Shown piece after piece: positions 55,946 to 63,936 of a stretch of DNA of 64,000 nucleotides (position 1 is its first letter; each line of letters starts with the position of its first letter). Below the pieces are notes generated by a model. It ran no database searches, was not told where the DNA came from, and worked only from the letters and a program-made list of their open reading frames with translations. Source of the DNA: Methylobrevis albus (GTDB lineage: Bacteria > Pseudomonadota > Alphaproteobacteria > Rhizobiales > Pleomorphomonadaceae); NCBI RefSeq assembly GCF_015904235.1, contig NZ_JADZLT010000051.1:124001-188000 (forward strand), in the 5' to 3' direction. Position numbers and translations under genes: made by a program.

Positions 55946-56464
55946 TCAGAGGTTGATCCAGCCGAGCTCGCGGAAGAGATCCGTCAACGGTCCGACCCCG
56001 ATGCGCACGTTGAGGACCTGCGCGAAGATCACGTAGAAGAAGGCCGTGAAGATCACGCCGATGCTGGCGGTGACGGCGTAGTTGCGCTGGTTCAGCACGT
56101 AGAGCGACGCGACGATGTAGATCGGCGTCGTGATCAGGTAGCCGAGCGGGCCGAGCAGCGCGACATAGGCGAGGTTGACGCCGATGAGCGAAAAGGCGCG
56201 CCGGGCGGAGGCGGGATAGGCCTCTTCGTCGGCGGTGCCTTCGGGGGCGATCATCGGGTTCGCCGACAGGCGCCAGTGGCGCGCGCGCTGCAGGGCGATG
56301 AACAGCCCGCCGCCGGCGAGCATGGCGCCGCAGACATAGAAGAACATCCGTGGCCCGACCGGATCGCGATAGAGGCCGATGCGGATGTTGCCGGCATTCC
56401 AGATCATGAAGAGGCCGAGCGCCGCGAAGGCGAGCGCGACGGCGGTATCGATACGGCGGTCCAT
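55946..56464 (-). CDS. tctB: Tripartite tricarboxylate transporter small membrane subunit (TctB), second system
   Basis: A 172-residue membrane protein with four hydrophobic segments (about residues 8-24, 38-60, 88-118, 130-152). The TctB-like RDPVGPRMFFYVCGAMLAGGG lies near residue 33. A soluble loop follows the second segment. Position between tctC and tctA on the same strand fixes the assignment; sequence conservation in this family is low. Confidence 0.87.
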   Translation of the reverse strand: MDRRIDTAVALAFAALGLFMIWNAGNIRIGLYRDPVGPRMFFYVCGAMLAGGGLFIALQRARHWRLSANPMIAPEGTADEEAYPASARRAFSLIGVNLAYVALLGPLGYLITTPIYIVASLYVLNQRNYAVTASIGVIFTAFFYVIFAQVLNVRIGVGPLTDLFRELGWINL

Positions 56465-56492
56465 GGGTCAGCTCCCGACGGTACGGACGGTC

Positions 56493-56520
56493 GGGCCGGC
56501 CACCCGAGGATGACCGGCCC
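56493..56520 (-). other. Stem-loop after tctC (second system)
   Basis: GGGCCGG (56493-56499) and CCGGCCC (56514-56520) form a stem on the minus-strand message, just downstream of the tctC stop and before tctB. It matches the placement of the hairpin after the other tctC gene (46865) and of the terminator at 5924. No T-run is present. Confidence 0.4.
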
Positions 56521-56537
56521 GTCTTGGCGTCGGAGGC

Positions 56538-57608
56538 TTACTTCTGGTCGCCCCAGTAGATGCCGAGTTCCTTGAAGATCGGCAGCACCTTGTCGTAGCC
56601 GGTCTGGGCATGCTCGCGCGACTGCTCGCGGTTGAACTCGATCGGCGTCAGGCCGGAGATCTGCATGCGCCGCGCCTGATAGTCCGGATCGGCCCCGGCC
56701 TTCGAGAACAGCTCGAACAGCCAGGCGGCGTGCTCGGCCGACACGTCCGGCGAGACGGCGATGGTGCGGGTCTGGTCGAACGGATCGTCGGTCATGCCGA
56801 GCGAACCGGCGCTCGGCACCTTGTCCCACGGCGCCGGGAAGGCGTCGGCGCCCGAGCCCATCAGCACCTCGACGCGGTTGGCGTCGAAGTGCGGCGTCAG
56901 CACGTCGACCGGCGACACGGTGATGTCGCCTTCGCCGGAGGCCACCGCGAGCGCGCGCTCGGTCGGGTTGCCGCCGATGATGTCGTTGACGGTCACGCCG
57001 AGGTGGCGCAGCCACACCCGCATCGCCGCATCCTGGCCGCCGCCGGGGCCGCCGGTGATGTGGCGGACGGTGCCCGGATTCGCCTTGGCGTGGGCGACGA
57101 ATTCCTCGAGCGTGTCGCCCCAGGGCGCGTCGGCGCGCTGGATCAGCATGAACGGCACCTGCTCGGTGGCGATGATCGGGTTGAAGTCGTCGAAGGTGAC
57201 GCCGGTCATCTCCTCGATGTCGATCGCCACCATGTCGATCACCGCGTCCGGCTGCGTCAGCACGTAGGCGATGTAGCCGTCGCTGGCGAGCGCGCCCTGG
57301 TCCTTCAGCCAGGCGATGCCTTCCCAGGTGCCGAAGTTGGTGAAGTCGACGCGGTGCTCGACGATGACGCGCTGCGGCGAGATCTTCGAGGCCTGCTCGG
57401 CGATCTGGTTCGCATAGACGCTATCGGTCGAGCCCGGCTCGTCGATCACCAGCAGCACGATCTGCTTGTTGGGAAAGCCGTCGGCGAGCGGTGCGAGCTT
57501 CTCGGCCGACTGGGCCGAGGCGGCGGCACCGGCGCCGGCGACGATCAGCGCGGCGAGGCCGCAGCGCGCGGCGCCGGCCATCAACTGTCGGCGGGTCCGT
57601 GTCCACAT
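56538..57608 (-). CDS. tctC: Tripartite tricarboxylate transporter substrate-binding protein (TctC/Bug family), second system
   Basis: A 356-residue periplasmic receptor with a Tat-like signal, RTRRQLMAGAARCGLAALIV, cleaved near ASAQS. The start at 57608 follows GGGAGGAAACC. The mature part has FPNKQIVLLVIDEPGSTDSVYA and TGGPGGGQDAAMRVWLRHLG. It differs from classic Bug proteins in several loops, so a distinct ligand is likely. It lies 76 nt downstream of the amidohydrolase gene and is followed by a stem-loop. The ACMSD-like neighbour hints at an aromatic-acid or carboxylate ligand (inference). Confidence 0.86.
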   Translation of the reverse strand: MWTRTRRQLMAGAARCGLAALIVAGAGAAASAQSAEKLAPLADGFPNKQIVLLVIDEPGSTDSVYANQIAEQASKISPQRVIVEHRVDFTNFGTWEGIAWLKDQGALASDGYIAYVLTQPDAVIDMVAIDIEEMTGVTFDDFNPIIATEQVPFMLIQRADAPWGDTLEEFVAHAKANPGTVRHITGGPGGGQDAAMRVWLRHLGVTVNDIIGGNPTERALAVASGEGDITVSPVDVLTPHFDANRVEVLMGSGADAFPAPWDKVPSAGSLGMTDDPFDQTRTIAVSPDVSAEHAAWLFELFSKAGADPDYQARRMQISGLTPIEFNREQSREHAQTGYDKVLPIFKELGIYWGDQK

Positions 57609-57684
57609 GTTGGTTTCCTCCCATGGAAACGCCCGGTTGCGGGCGTCCTTGCCTTTGCGGCTTTTCGATCGAGGAACGGCTCGA

Positions 57685-58719
57685 TCAACCGATCTTGCGC
57701 AGCGGCTCCCGCTGGGAAATCGAGAACAGGTCGGCGGCGTTGCTGCCGAGGATGGCCGACTGCTCGTCGGCCGAGAGGCTGGCGCAGCCCTCGACGAAGT
57801 CGACCGGGTAGGGCTCGCCCATGTCGGCGGGATAGTCGCTGCCGAGCACGACCTGGCCGGGGCCGACCATGTCGACGAGGTAGCGCAGCGCCCGCTCGTT
57901 GTGGGTGATCGTATCGAACCAGCAGGCGCGGACATAGTCCGACGGCAGCTTGGCGAGGCCGGTCGCCTCGGGGCGCACCTCCTGGCCGTGGTCGAGCCGG
58001 CCGACGCCGAGCACGCCGTAGCCGCCGGCGTGGGCGAAGCAGGTCTTCAGCGTCGGCAGCTTGTCGAAAATGCCGCCGAAGATCAGCGAACCGAGGCAGA
58101 CCGCGGTCTCCAGCGGATTCCCGATCAGGTTCGAGAAGTGATAGCGCTTCAGCCAGCTGTCGGCGCGCCCGCGCGCGGGGTGAAAGTAGAGCACCGCGCC
58201 GAGCTCGGCGGCGGCCGAGAGCACCGGATAGAGGCTCTCCTCGTCCCAGTTGGCGCCGTTGACGTTGGTGCCGATCATCACGCCCGGGAACCCGAGGTCG
58301 CGCACGCAGCGCTCGAGTTCGGCGACCGAGGCGGCGGTATCCTGCAGCGGCAGGTAGCCGAGGCCGGCGAAGCGGTCCGGCTGGCTGGCGACGAGTTCGG
58401 CGAGGTCGTCGTTGGTGGTGCGCGAGAAGGTGACCGCGTCGGCCGACGACAGGCCGTACCAGTAGAGGGTGGGGCTGATCGACAGGATGTGCACGTCGAC
58501 GCGGCGCGCGTCCATCGAGCCGAGCCGCGCCTCCGGCGTCTCCAGCGGCGTCGGCCACGGGATTTCCTGCGAGACGGCGCCGACGGTGGAGGTGATCTTG
58601 CCGCGGGCGTTGCGGCCGAACTGGATGCCGTTCCAGAGCTCGCCGCGCGAGGCCGGCTCGATGGCACTCTTCGGTACGAAATGGGTGTGGGTATCGATGA
58701 CGAGCGGTTTGCCGGGCAA
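57685..58719 (-). CDS. Amidohydrolase family 2 (ACMSD/gamma-resorcylate decarboxylase-like)
   Basis: A 344-residue TIM-barrel metalloenzyme. Zinc ligands: HTHF in VIDTHTHFVPKS at residues 10-13, His in LYFHPARGRADSW near 177, His in CFAHAGGYGVLG near 227, and Asp in VVLGSDYPADMGEPY near 295. The family comprises decarboxylases (aminocarboxymuconate semialdehyde, gamma-resorcylate) and hydrolases; the exact reaction is unknown. It leads the minus-strand unit amidohydrolase-tctC-tctB-tctA and is preceded by two operator-like palindromes. Confidence 0.88.
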   Translation of the reverse strand: MPGKPLVIDTHTHFVPKSAIEPASRGELWNGIQFGRNARGKITSTVGAVSQEIPWPTPLETPEARLGSMDARRVDVHILSISPTLYWYGLSSADAVTFSRTTNDDLAELVASQPDRFAGLGYLPLQDTAASVAELERCVRDLGFPGVMIGTNVNGANWDEESLYPVLSAAAELGAVLYFHPARGRADSWLKRYHFSNLIGNPLETAVCLGSLIFGGIFDKLPTLKTCFAHAGGYGVLGVGRLDHGQEVRPEATGLAKLPSDYVRACWFDTITHNERALRYLVDMVGPGQVVLGSDYPADMGEPYPVDFVEGCASLSADEQSAILGSNAADLFSISQREPLRKIG

Positions 58720-58825
58720 CGTGCTGCCTCCCTTTTGTCGCTCCGGTCCCGCGTCCGGATGCCGATTTCGGGGGCCGCACGTCGTACGGTCTCCGCGGGC
58801 CGGCGGGGCGGTGAAGCGCCTCTTC

Positions 58826-58894
58826 GTCCGGACATGGGGGAAAGCTTAAGCGACAAGCCGCGCTGAGCGCAAGAGTATGTCTGGACAAATAACG
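58826..58894. promoter_or_regulatory. Paired GntR-type operator candidates in the amidohydrolase promoter region
   Basis: The 321-nt gap 58720-59040 holds no gene. It contains GTCCGGAC (58826-58833, followed by AT) and, 44 nt away, TGTCTGGACA (58878-58887) followed by AATAACG. The latter copies the arrangement at 10862-10878. A 9-bp inverted repeat, AAATAACGC (58887-58895) and GCGTTATTT (58911-58919), overlaps it. The UTRA-type GntR gene ends at 59041, so local control of the amidohydrolase-TTT operon is the simplest model. Confidence 0.5.
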
Positions 58895-59040
58895 CAGGGT
58901 TCGATCATCGGCGTTATTTTTGAACATCCGCGTCGAAACGATCGACGTTGCCGCTGCACGGCGGGCGGATGGCGGATCCATGCGGGTGCGGCGCGGCGGG
59001 CGGCGGCACGGGGCGGGCCCATCCGCGGCGCGGCCGGGGC

Positions 59041-59808
59041 TCAGCGCCGCTCGAACTCGATGTTGAGCGAAAAGCGGTTTTCCGGATGCACCGAATAGGT
59101 GACGAGGAAGATCGCCCCGTCGGCGCCGCGGTAGCGGCGCAGGATGATCAGCGCCGGATCGCCCTCGTGCGCCACCAGCGGCGCGGCGAGCGCCGCGGTG
59201 ATGTGGCTGACGAAGATCTCGATCTGGGCATGGGCGGCGCGGTGGCCGAGGTGTTCCTCGATCTGGCGCACCAAGGGCGCGCCGGTCGGGTTCGGCAGGT
59301 CGAGCGCCGCGGCGAACTTCGGGATGACATAGGCGTCGAGCCAGGCGATCGGCGCCTGCGAGGAACGCGACAGGCGCAGCGCCCGGAGCCGCATCCAGGT
59401 CTGGCCCGGCTTCGATTTCAGCATCAGCGCCTGTTCGGCGGTCGCCTCGACCTTGTCGACGCTGATCGGCTGGCGGTAGGTCTCGGAGGGATACTGAAGC
59501 AGCTCCTCCATCGAGCTCAGCGTCTGCACGAAGGCCTCGCGCCGGCGGCTGGCGACGACGATGGTGCCGACGCCGGGCCGGGCGTCGATCATCCCCGCCT
59601 CGCGCAGCCCGGCGAGCGCCTGGCGCACCGTGAAGCGGCTGACGTCGAAGCGGGCGCAGAACTCGTGCTCGGTCGGCAGCCGGGCGCCAAGCTTGTGCAC
59701 GCCGGTCTCGATCTCCTGGCGCAGGATCGCCTCGATCTCGGCATAGCGGGCGGCCTGCCCGGAGGCGCCGCGTTTCGGGCCCTGCTCGTCTGTGTCGCCC
59801 CGCGTCAT
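59041..59808 (-). CDS. GntR-family transcriptional regulator with UTRA domain (HutC type)
   Basis: A 255-residue regulator. The winged helix at residues 20-88 shows YAEIEAILRQEIETGVHKLG, LPTEHEFCARFDVSRFTVRQAL, and REAGMIDARPGVGTIVV. The C-terminal UTRA effector-binding domain ends in VTYSVHPENRFSLNIEFERR, typical of HutC-type proteins. ATG 59808 follows GGGGAGACGG. It lies 74 nt downstream of the beta-hydroxyacid dehydrogenase pair and upstream of the amidohydrolase-TTT genes, all on the same strand. It is a good candidate to read the TTGTCnnGACAA sites. Confidence 0.92.
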   Translation of the reverse strand: MTRGDTDEQGPKRGASGQAARYAEIEAILRQEIETGVHKLGARLPTEHEFCARFDVSRFTVRQALAGLREAGMIDARPGVGTIVVASRRREAFVQTLSSMEELLQYPSETYRQPISVDKVEATAEQALMLKSKPGQTWMRLRALRLSRSSQAPIAWLDAYVIPKFAAALDLPNPTGAPLVRQIEEHLGHRAAHAQIEIFVSHITAALAAPLVAHEGDPALIILRRYRGADGAIFLVTYSVHPENRFSLNIEFERR

Positions 59809-59882
59809 CCCCGTCTCCCCGTAGGCCGGCGGTCGGACGTCAGCCCCTCTCGTTCGTTGCGTAGGCGCCGGACCCGGGCAAG

Positions 59883-60782
59883 TCAATCGGACCCGCCGCC
59901 GCGTGCCTCCGTGCCATCCTCGCCGCCGACCCGGCGCCGGATCGCGCGGATCACCGCGGCGTTGTCGAGGTCGCCGTCGCCGGCGGCGATCGCCTCGGCC
60001 ATCAGTGTGCCATAGAGCGCGGCAAACGGCAGCCGGTCGCCACCGGTGGCGGCGATCAGCGCGAAATCCTTCGCCGACTGCACGATCCGCCCCTGCGGCG
60101 CGAACCGTCCTTCCACCATCATCCCGCCCTTGATGTCCATCACCTGCGAATAGGCCGCCGACCCCTTCGCGGCCTCGAGGAAGGCGGCCGGGTCGAGGCC
60201 GAGCCGCTCGGCGAGCACGAGGCCCTCGGCGAGCGCCGCCCGGTTGAGCCCGAGCACGAGGTTGATCGCGAGCTTGGTGCGGTTGCCGTCGCCGAGCCGC
60301 CCCACCTCGATGGTGCGCCCGGCGATCGCGGCGAAGAGGTCGGCCTGCGCCGCGACGGCGTCCGGCGCCCCGGCGGCGAGGATCGTCGCCGTGCCGCCGG
60401 CGAGCTGGCCGCTGCTGCCCGAGATCGGCGCCTCGACCACGGCGGTGCCCGCGGCGGTCGCCGCCGCGCCGATGTCGGCGATGCGGTCCGGGTCGCAGGT
60501 CGTCATCACCACCGCGGTGCGCGGCCCGGCGGCGCCGGCGGCGGCGAGCACCTCGGCCACCTGCGCCGTATCGAACACCGCGACGACGACGCGGCCGGAG
60601 CGGCGCCAGAGATCGGCGAGGTCGGTCGCGACCGCGCCCCGTTCGGCGAAGGCCGCCCGTTTCGCCGGGTCGACGTCGTAGCCGATGAGCGTGAAGCCCG
60701 CGGCGGTGAGCCGGCCGGCGACCGCCGTGCCGATCAGGCCGAGCCCGGCGATGCCGACGGTGCCCTCCGGCGCGCCGCTCAC
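59883..60782 (-). CDS. NAD(P)-dependent beta-hydroxyacid dehydrogenase (3-hydroxyisobutyrate dehydrogenase-like)
   Basis: A 299-residue dehydrogenase with a GTG start overlapping the upstream stop (GTGA). Rossmann GIAGLGLIGTAVAGRL is at residues 10-25. The substrate motif is VEAPISGSSGQLAGGTATIL near residue 122, and the catalytic lysine is in GDGNRTKLAINLVLGLNRA near residue 169. The C-terminal helical domain contains DIKGGMMVEGRFAPQG. It forms a tandem pair with the following paralogue. Likely oxidises a 3-hydroxy acid or reduces a semialdehyde of the local catabolic pathway. Confidence 0.9.
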   Translation of the reverse strand: MSGAPEGTVGIAGLGLIGTAVAGRLTAAGFTLIGYDVDPAKRAAFAERGAVATDLADLWRRSGRVVVAVFDTAQVAEVLAAAGAAGPRTAVVMTTCDPDRIADIGAAATAAGTAVVEAPISGSSGQLAGGTATILAAGAPDAVAAQADLFAAIAGRTIEVGRLGDGNRTKLAINLVLGLNRAALAEGLVLAERLGLDPAAFLEAAKGSAAYSQVMDIKGGMMVEGRFAPQGRIVQSAKDFALIAATGGDRLPFAALYGTLMAEAIAAGDGDLDNAAVIRAIRRRVGGEDGTEARGGGSD

Positions 60783-61732
60783 GACGCCGCCCCCGCCGGC
60801 TCGGCGATCGCGGCATAGCGCTGGTAGAGCCGGGAAAAGTCCTCGTCGCCGAAGCCGGCGGCGCGGGCGCGCTCCAGCACGTCGCGGGTCAGCCGCCCGA
60901 ACGGCGCCGGCTGCCCGAGCCGCTCGGCGAGCTCGACCGCCATGCGCAGGTCTTTCAGCAGGGTCGAGACGTAGGAGCGCGCATCGAAGCGGCCGCTGAG
61001 GATGTGGTTCGGAAAGCGCACCTCGCTGACGAAGCTGCGCGCGTTGCCGGCGTTGAGCACGTCGACGACGGCGGCAAGGTCGAGCCCGGCGTGTTCCGCC
61101 ACCCGGCAGCCCTCGCAGGTGGCGAGGAAGGTGGTGTGCAGGATCATGTTGTGCACGAGCTTCATGGTCTGGCCGCTGCCGACCGGGCCGAGCCGGAAGG
61201 TCTTTGCCGCAATCGCCGAAAGCACCGGCGCGCAGCGGGCGACCACGGCCTCGTCGCCGCCCATCATCAGCGTCAGCCGCCCGGCATCGGCCCCCGCGGC
61301 GCCGCCGGTCATCGCGGCGTCCATGTAGGCATAGCCGGCGGCCTCGGCTTCCGCGGCGAGATCGAGCGTCGCCGCCGGATCGGAGGTGGTGAGGTCGACG
61401 AGCACGGTGCCCGGCCGCGGGCGTGCCGCGAACAGGCCGTCCGGACCTTCCGCCACCGCGCGGATCTCGCGCGTCGAGGGGACGCAGAGCAGGATGACGT
61501 CGGAGCGCTGGACGAGTGCAACGCCGGCGACGTTCGCGACCTCGCCCGACAGCTCCGCCGCGGCGAAGGCCGTCGGCACCGCGTCGCACGCCGCGCCGAG
61601 CAGGCCGAGCCGGTCGAGATTGCGCGCCATGCCACGGCCCATCTGGCCGAGGCCGATCAGGCCGACACGCCGGGCGAGCGGGTCGGCATCCGCCGCCGGT
61701 CCCGTGTCGATCTTGGTGTCCGAGGCGTGCAT
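60779..61732 (-). CDS. NAD(P)-dependent beta-hydroxyacid dehydrogenase, paralogue
   Basis: A 317-residue dehydrogenase. Rossmann VGLIGLGQMGRGMARNL begins near residue 22. The substrate-binding segment is DAAMTGGAAGADAGRLTLMMGG near 136, where the usual Ser-Gly-Gly reads Thr-Gly-Gly. The catalytic lysine is in GSGQTMKLVHNMILHTT near 190. ATG 61732 gives a short polar leader before the Rossmann strand. It is the first gene of the minus-strand unit. Its promoter, in the 158-nt gap to the DctP-like gene, contains two TTGTCnnGACAA-like dyads. Confidence 0.9.
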   Translation of the reverse strand: MHASDTKIDTGPAADADPLARRVGLIGLGQMGRGMARNLDRLGLLGAACDAVPTAFAAAELSGEVANVAGVALVQRSDVILLCVPSTREIRAVAEGPDGLFAARPRPGTVLVDLTTSDPAATLDLAAEAEAAGYAYMDAAMTGGAAGADAGRLTLMMGGDEAVVARCAPVLSAIAAKTFRLGPVGSGQTMKLVHNMILHTTFLATCEGCRVAEHAGLDLAAVVDVLNAGNARSFVSEVRFPNHILSGRFDARSYVSTLLKDLRMAVELAERLGQPAPFGRLTRDVLERARAAGFGDEDFSRLYQRYAAIAEPAGAAS

Positions 61733-61781
61733 GGCGGTCTCCGTACTGGCGAGGCCCGAAGTTCGCCACGGGCGGGTTTTA

Positions 61782-61808
61782 TTGTCCAGACAAATTTTGT
61801 ATGGACAA
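61782..61808. promoter_or_regulatory. Tandem GntR-type operator candidates in divergent promoter
   Basis: TTGTCCAGACAA (61782-61793, perfect 5-bp arms) and the weaker TTGTATGGACAA (61797-61808) stand side by side, with centres 15 nt apart. They lie between the beta-hydroxyacid dehydrogenase pair (minus) and the DctP-like gene (plus). The arrangement suits a dimeric repressor controlling both directions; the UTRA-type GntR gene at 59041 is 2 kb away on the same unit. Confidence 0.6.
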
Positions 61809-61890
61809 AGACATGTCGATCGCATTCGCTGCGCGAGTGACGGCATGCGTGACGGTCATCGGTGACGGGCACGGGCGACAGGAGATGGCG

Positions 61891-62811
61891 ATGCGGCTGC
61901 GGATGGGCGGATATCAGGGCGAGGCGTCGGTGCACACGCGCGCGGCCCGCGAACTCGGCGCGGCGCTGGCGGCGGACGGCGGGCCGGAGCTCGATCTCAT
62001 CGCCGATGTCACGGCCGCGGGCCGCAACGCTACCGATCTCTTCACCATGGTCGAGGGCGACGAACTCGACCTCTGCTATTTCGCGTCGAGCTACCTCGTG
62101 AAGCGCGTGCCGAACCTCGCCGTGTTCGACCTGCCGTTCCTGTTCGCCGACCGGCTGGCGCTCCATGCCCGCCTCGACGGCGATCTCGGCGCCCGGCTCG
62201 GCCGCGACATCGCCGCGGCGACCGGCTTCGAACTGCTCGGCCTCTGGGACAACGGCGCCCGCCACTTCACCAACCTGCGCGGCCCGATCCACCGGCCGGA
62301 CGACTGTGCAGGCCTGCGCATCCGCACCATGGACAGCGCCCTGCACCAGGCCGCCTTCCGCAGCCTCGGCTTCGAGCCGGTCTATATCGACGTGAAGGAC
62401 TATCCCGCCGCCGTCCGCGCGAAAGACGTCGAGGCGCAGGAGAACCCGCTCACCAACACGGTGAACTTCGGCGTGCACGAAACGCACGGCCATCTGTCGC
62501 TGACCGGGCATTTCTGCGGCGTGACGCTGGTGCTCGGCAACCGCGCCCGGCTCGACGAAGCGGCCGGCGGCCCGTCTCGCGCCGCGCTTCGCGCAGCGAT
62601 GCGGCAGGCGACGGAAGCACAACGCGGCTTTGCCGCCGCGGTCGACGCAGAGTGCCTCGACAAGCTGGTGGCGGCGGGCGTCGCCGTGGTCGGACCGGAC
62701 GCGATCGATTTCGCCGCCTTCCGGCAGGCAACCGCCGGCGTCGTCGCGGACGCGGCCGCCGCGATCGATCCCGAAGTGCTGGCGGCGGCCGGCCTCGCAC
62801 CGGCCGCCTGA
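61891..62811 (+). CDS. DctP-like TRAP solute-binding-fold protein, apparently without signal peptide
   Basis: A protein of about 306 residues. It matches TRAP-type DctP receptors: ELLGLWDNGARHFTNLRGP near residue 115, CAGLRIRTMDSALHQAAFRSLGFEP near 138, KDVEAQENPLTNTVNFGVHETHGHLSLTGHF near 175. ATG 61891 has the best ribosome spacing (GGAG); in-frame ATGs at 61813 or 61885 do not create a convincing signal peptide, and no DctQ/DctM gene is in view. It may act as a cytoplasmic ligand-binding protein or sensor, or its true export leader is missed. Divergent from the dehydrogenase pair across a shared operator. Confidence 0.75.
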   Translation: MRLRMGGYQGEASVHTRAARELGAALAADGGPELDLIADVTAAGRNATDLFTMVEGDELDLCYFASSYLVKRVPNLAVFDLPFLFADRLALHARLDGDLGARLGRDIAAATGFELLGLWDNGARHFTNLRGPIHRPDDCAGLRIRTMDSALHQAAFRSLGFEPVYIDVKDYPAAVRAKDVEAQENPLTNTVNFGVHETHGHLSLTGHFCGVTLVLGNRARLDEAAGGPSRAALRAAMRQATEAQRGFAAAVDAECLDKLVAAGVAVVGPDAIDFAAFRQATAGVVADAAAAIDPEVLAAAGLAPAA

Positions 62812-62825
62812 ACCGGCGAGCCGCC

Positions 62826-63707
62826 TCAGCTGCCGCCGGTCAGCGCCACCGGCCAGCTCTCGCTGAAGCGGGCGCCATCGGTGTCGACCATCTGCGCGGT
62901 GAGGTCCGGCGCATCGTTCGGGGCGCGGTAGGAGACGCGCACGCTCGGGTCTTCCGACAGCGAGATGCCCCCGACGACCTTGAGGATCGAAGCATCGCCC
63001 TGCGTCAGGGTCAGTTCGTCGACGTAGCGGGCGTTGATGTAGAGCAGGGTGACGTAATGCATCTGCATGCCGGTGTAGTTCGGATGCCGCACCCGGATCT
63101 CCGCCTCGCGGCGGGCCGAGCCGCCGGCGGCCCCCGGCAACTGCGTCAGGTCCATGTCGCCGAGATGGGCGATCGCCACTTCCGGGCGCTCCACCGGCCG
63201 CGCCGAGCAACCACCCGACGCCTTCACGAAGCCTTCCGCCATGTGCAGCGAGCCGTCGTCGAGTTCGGCAACCGCATGGACGCGCGAGTAGCGGTTGACG
63301 CGGATGCGGGTCTCGATCCGGTCGATCGCGGCCTTCTCGCCGAGATGAAACACGGCCGCGAGCGGCACCGGATTCTCGTCGACGAGCAGCGAGATCCGCT
63401 CGATGCGCCGGGTATCGCCGGGCGGCAGCCGCAGCGCCAGCGTCACCGGCACCGAGCCTGGATCCTGCGCCCGGCCGGGCGCGTCGAGCGTGATGAGATT
63501 GCCGCCGGTGGCGATCGGCCGGTCGCCGAAGAACGCGGTCGCGAGCTCCGACCAGATCAGGTCGGCTTCCTCGGCGCTCCAGGCCGCGGCCGGCCGCACG
63601 CCGAGCAGCGATCCGGCGAGGAGGCCGGCGGACATCATCAGCGCGCTGCGCCGGGTGGCGGTGGCGCGCGCTGCGGGGCGGAAGTCGTCTGGGGCTCGGC
63701 TGGTCAA
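62826..63707 (-). CDS. Fused SoxYZ-like carrier (quinoprotein-dehydrogenase-associated type), Tat-exported
   Basis: A 293-residue periplasmic protein. TTG 63707 follows GGAGGGAACG and leads into TRRSALMMSAGLLAGSLLG, a Tat-type signal ending near RPAAAW. The N-terminal half is SoxY-like and ends in VKASGGCSARPVE, with the carrier cysteine near residue 155 of the precursor. The C-terminal half is SoxZ-like (GMQMHYVTLLYINARYVDEL). The fused form is known beside PQQ-dependent alcohol dehydrogenases in methylotrophs, but none is in this window. The exact cargo of the cysteine arm is unknown. Confidence 0.85.
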   Translation of the reverse strand: MTSRAPDDFRPAARATATRRSALMMSAGLLAGSLLGVRPAAAWSAEEADLIWSELATAFFGDRPIATGGNLITLDAPGRAQDPGSVPVTLALRLPPGDTRRIERISLLVDENPVPLAAVFHLGEKAAIDRIETRIRVNRYSRVHAVAELDDGSLHMAEGFVKASGGCSARPVERPEVAIAHLGDMDLTQLPGAAGGSARREAEIRVRHPNYTGMQMHYVTLLYINARYVDELTLTQGDASILKVVGGISLSEDPSVRVSYRAPNDAPDLTAQMVDTDGARFSESWPVALTGGS

Positions 63708-63936
63708 GATGCGTTCCCTCCGGGGGCGGCTCTGCGTCCGCTCGTCATGCGTCCAGAATAGCGCGTTTCCGCCGTTCGGCGAAGATGTCGTTTCGGCGGA
63801 GGAGGACGTGGTCAATACTGCGGACGGCCCCGATGAGACGATAGGCCACATATCTCAAGGAAGCATTTTGTTGCGGCGCGGTCGCGTGTAGTGTGTGCGT
63901 TGCACCATCGCCGTTGTTTTCCGGAGTCGATGACCG

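Noticed and set aside
61813..61890. Upstream in-frame ATG as the start of the DctP-like gene giving a signal peptide
   Set aside because: The added 26 residues lack a clear positive-hydrophobic-cleavage layout; the GGAG site fits ATG 61891 better. Kept as an uncertainty in the feature entry.
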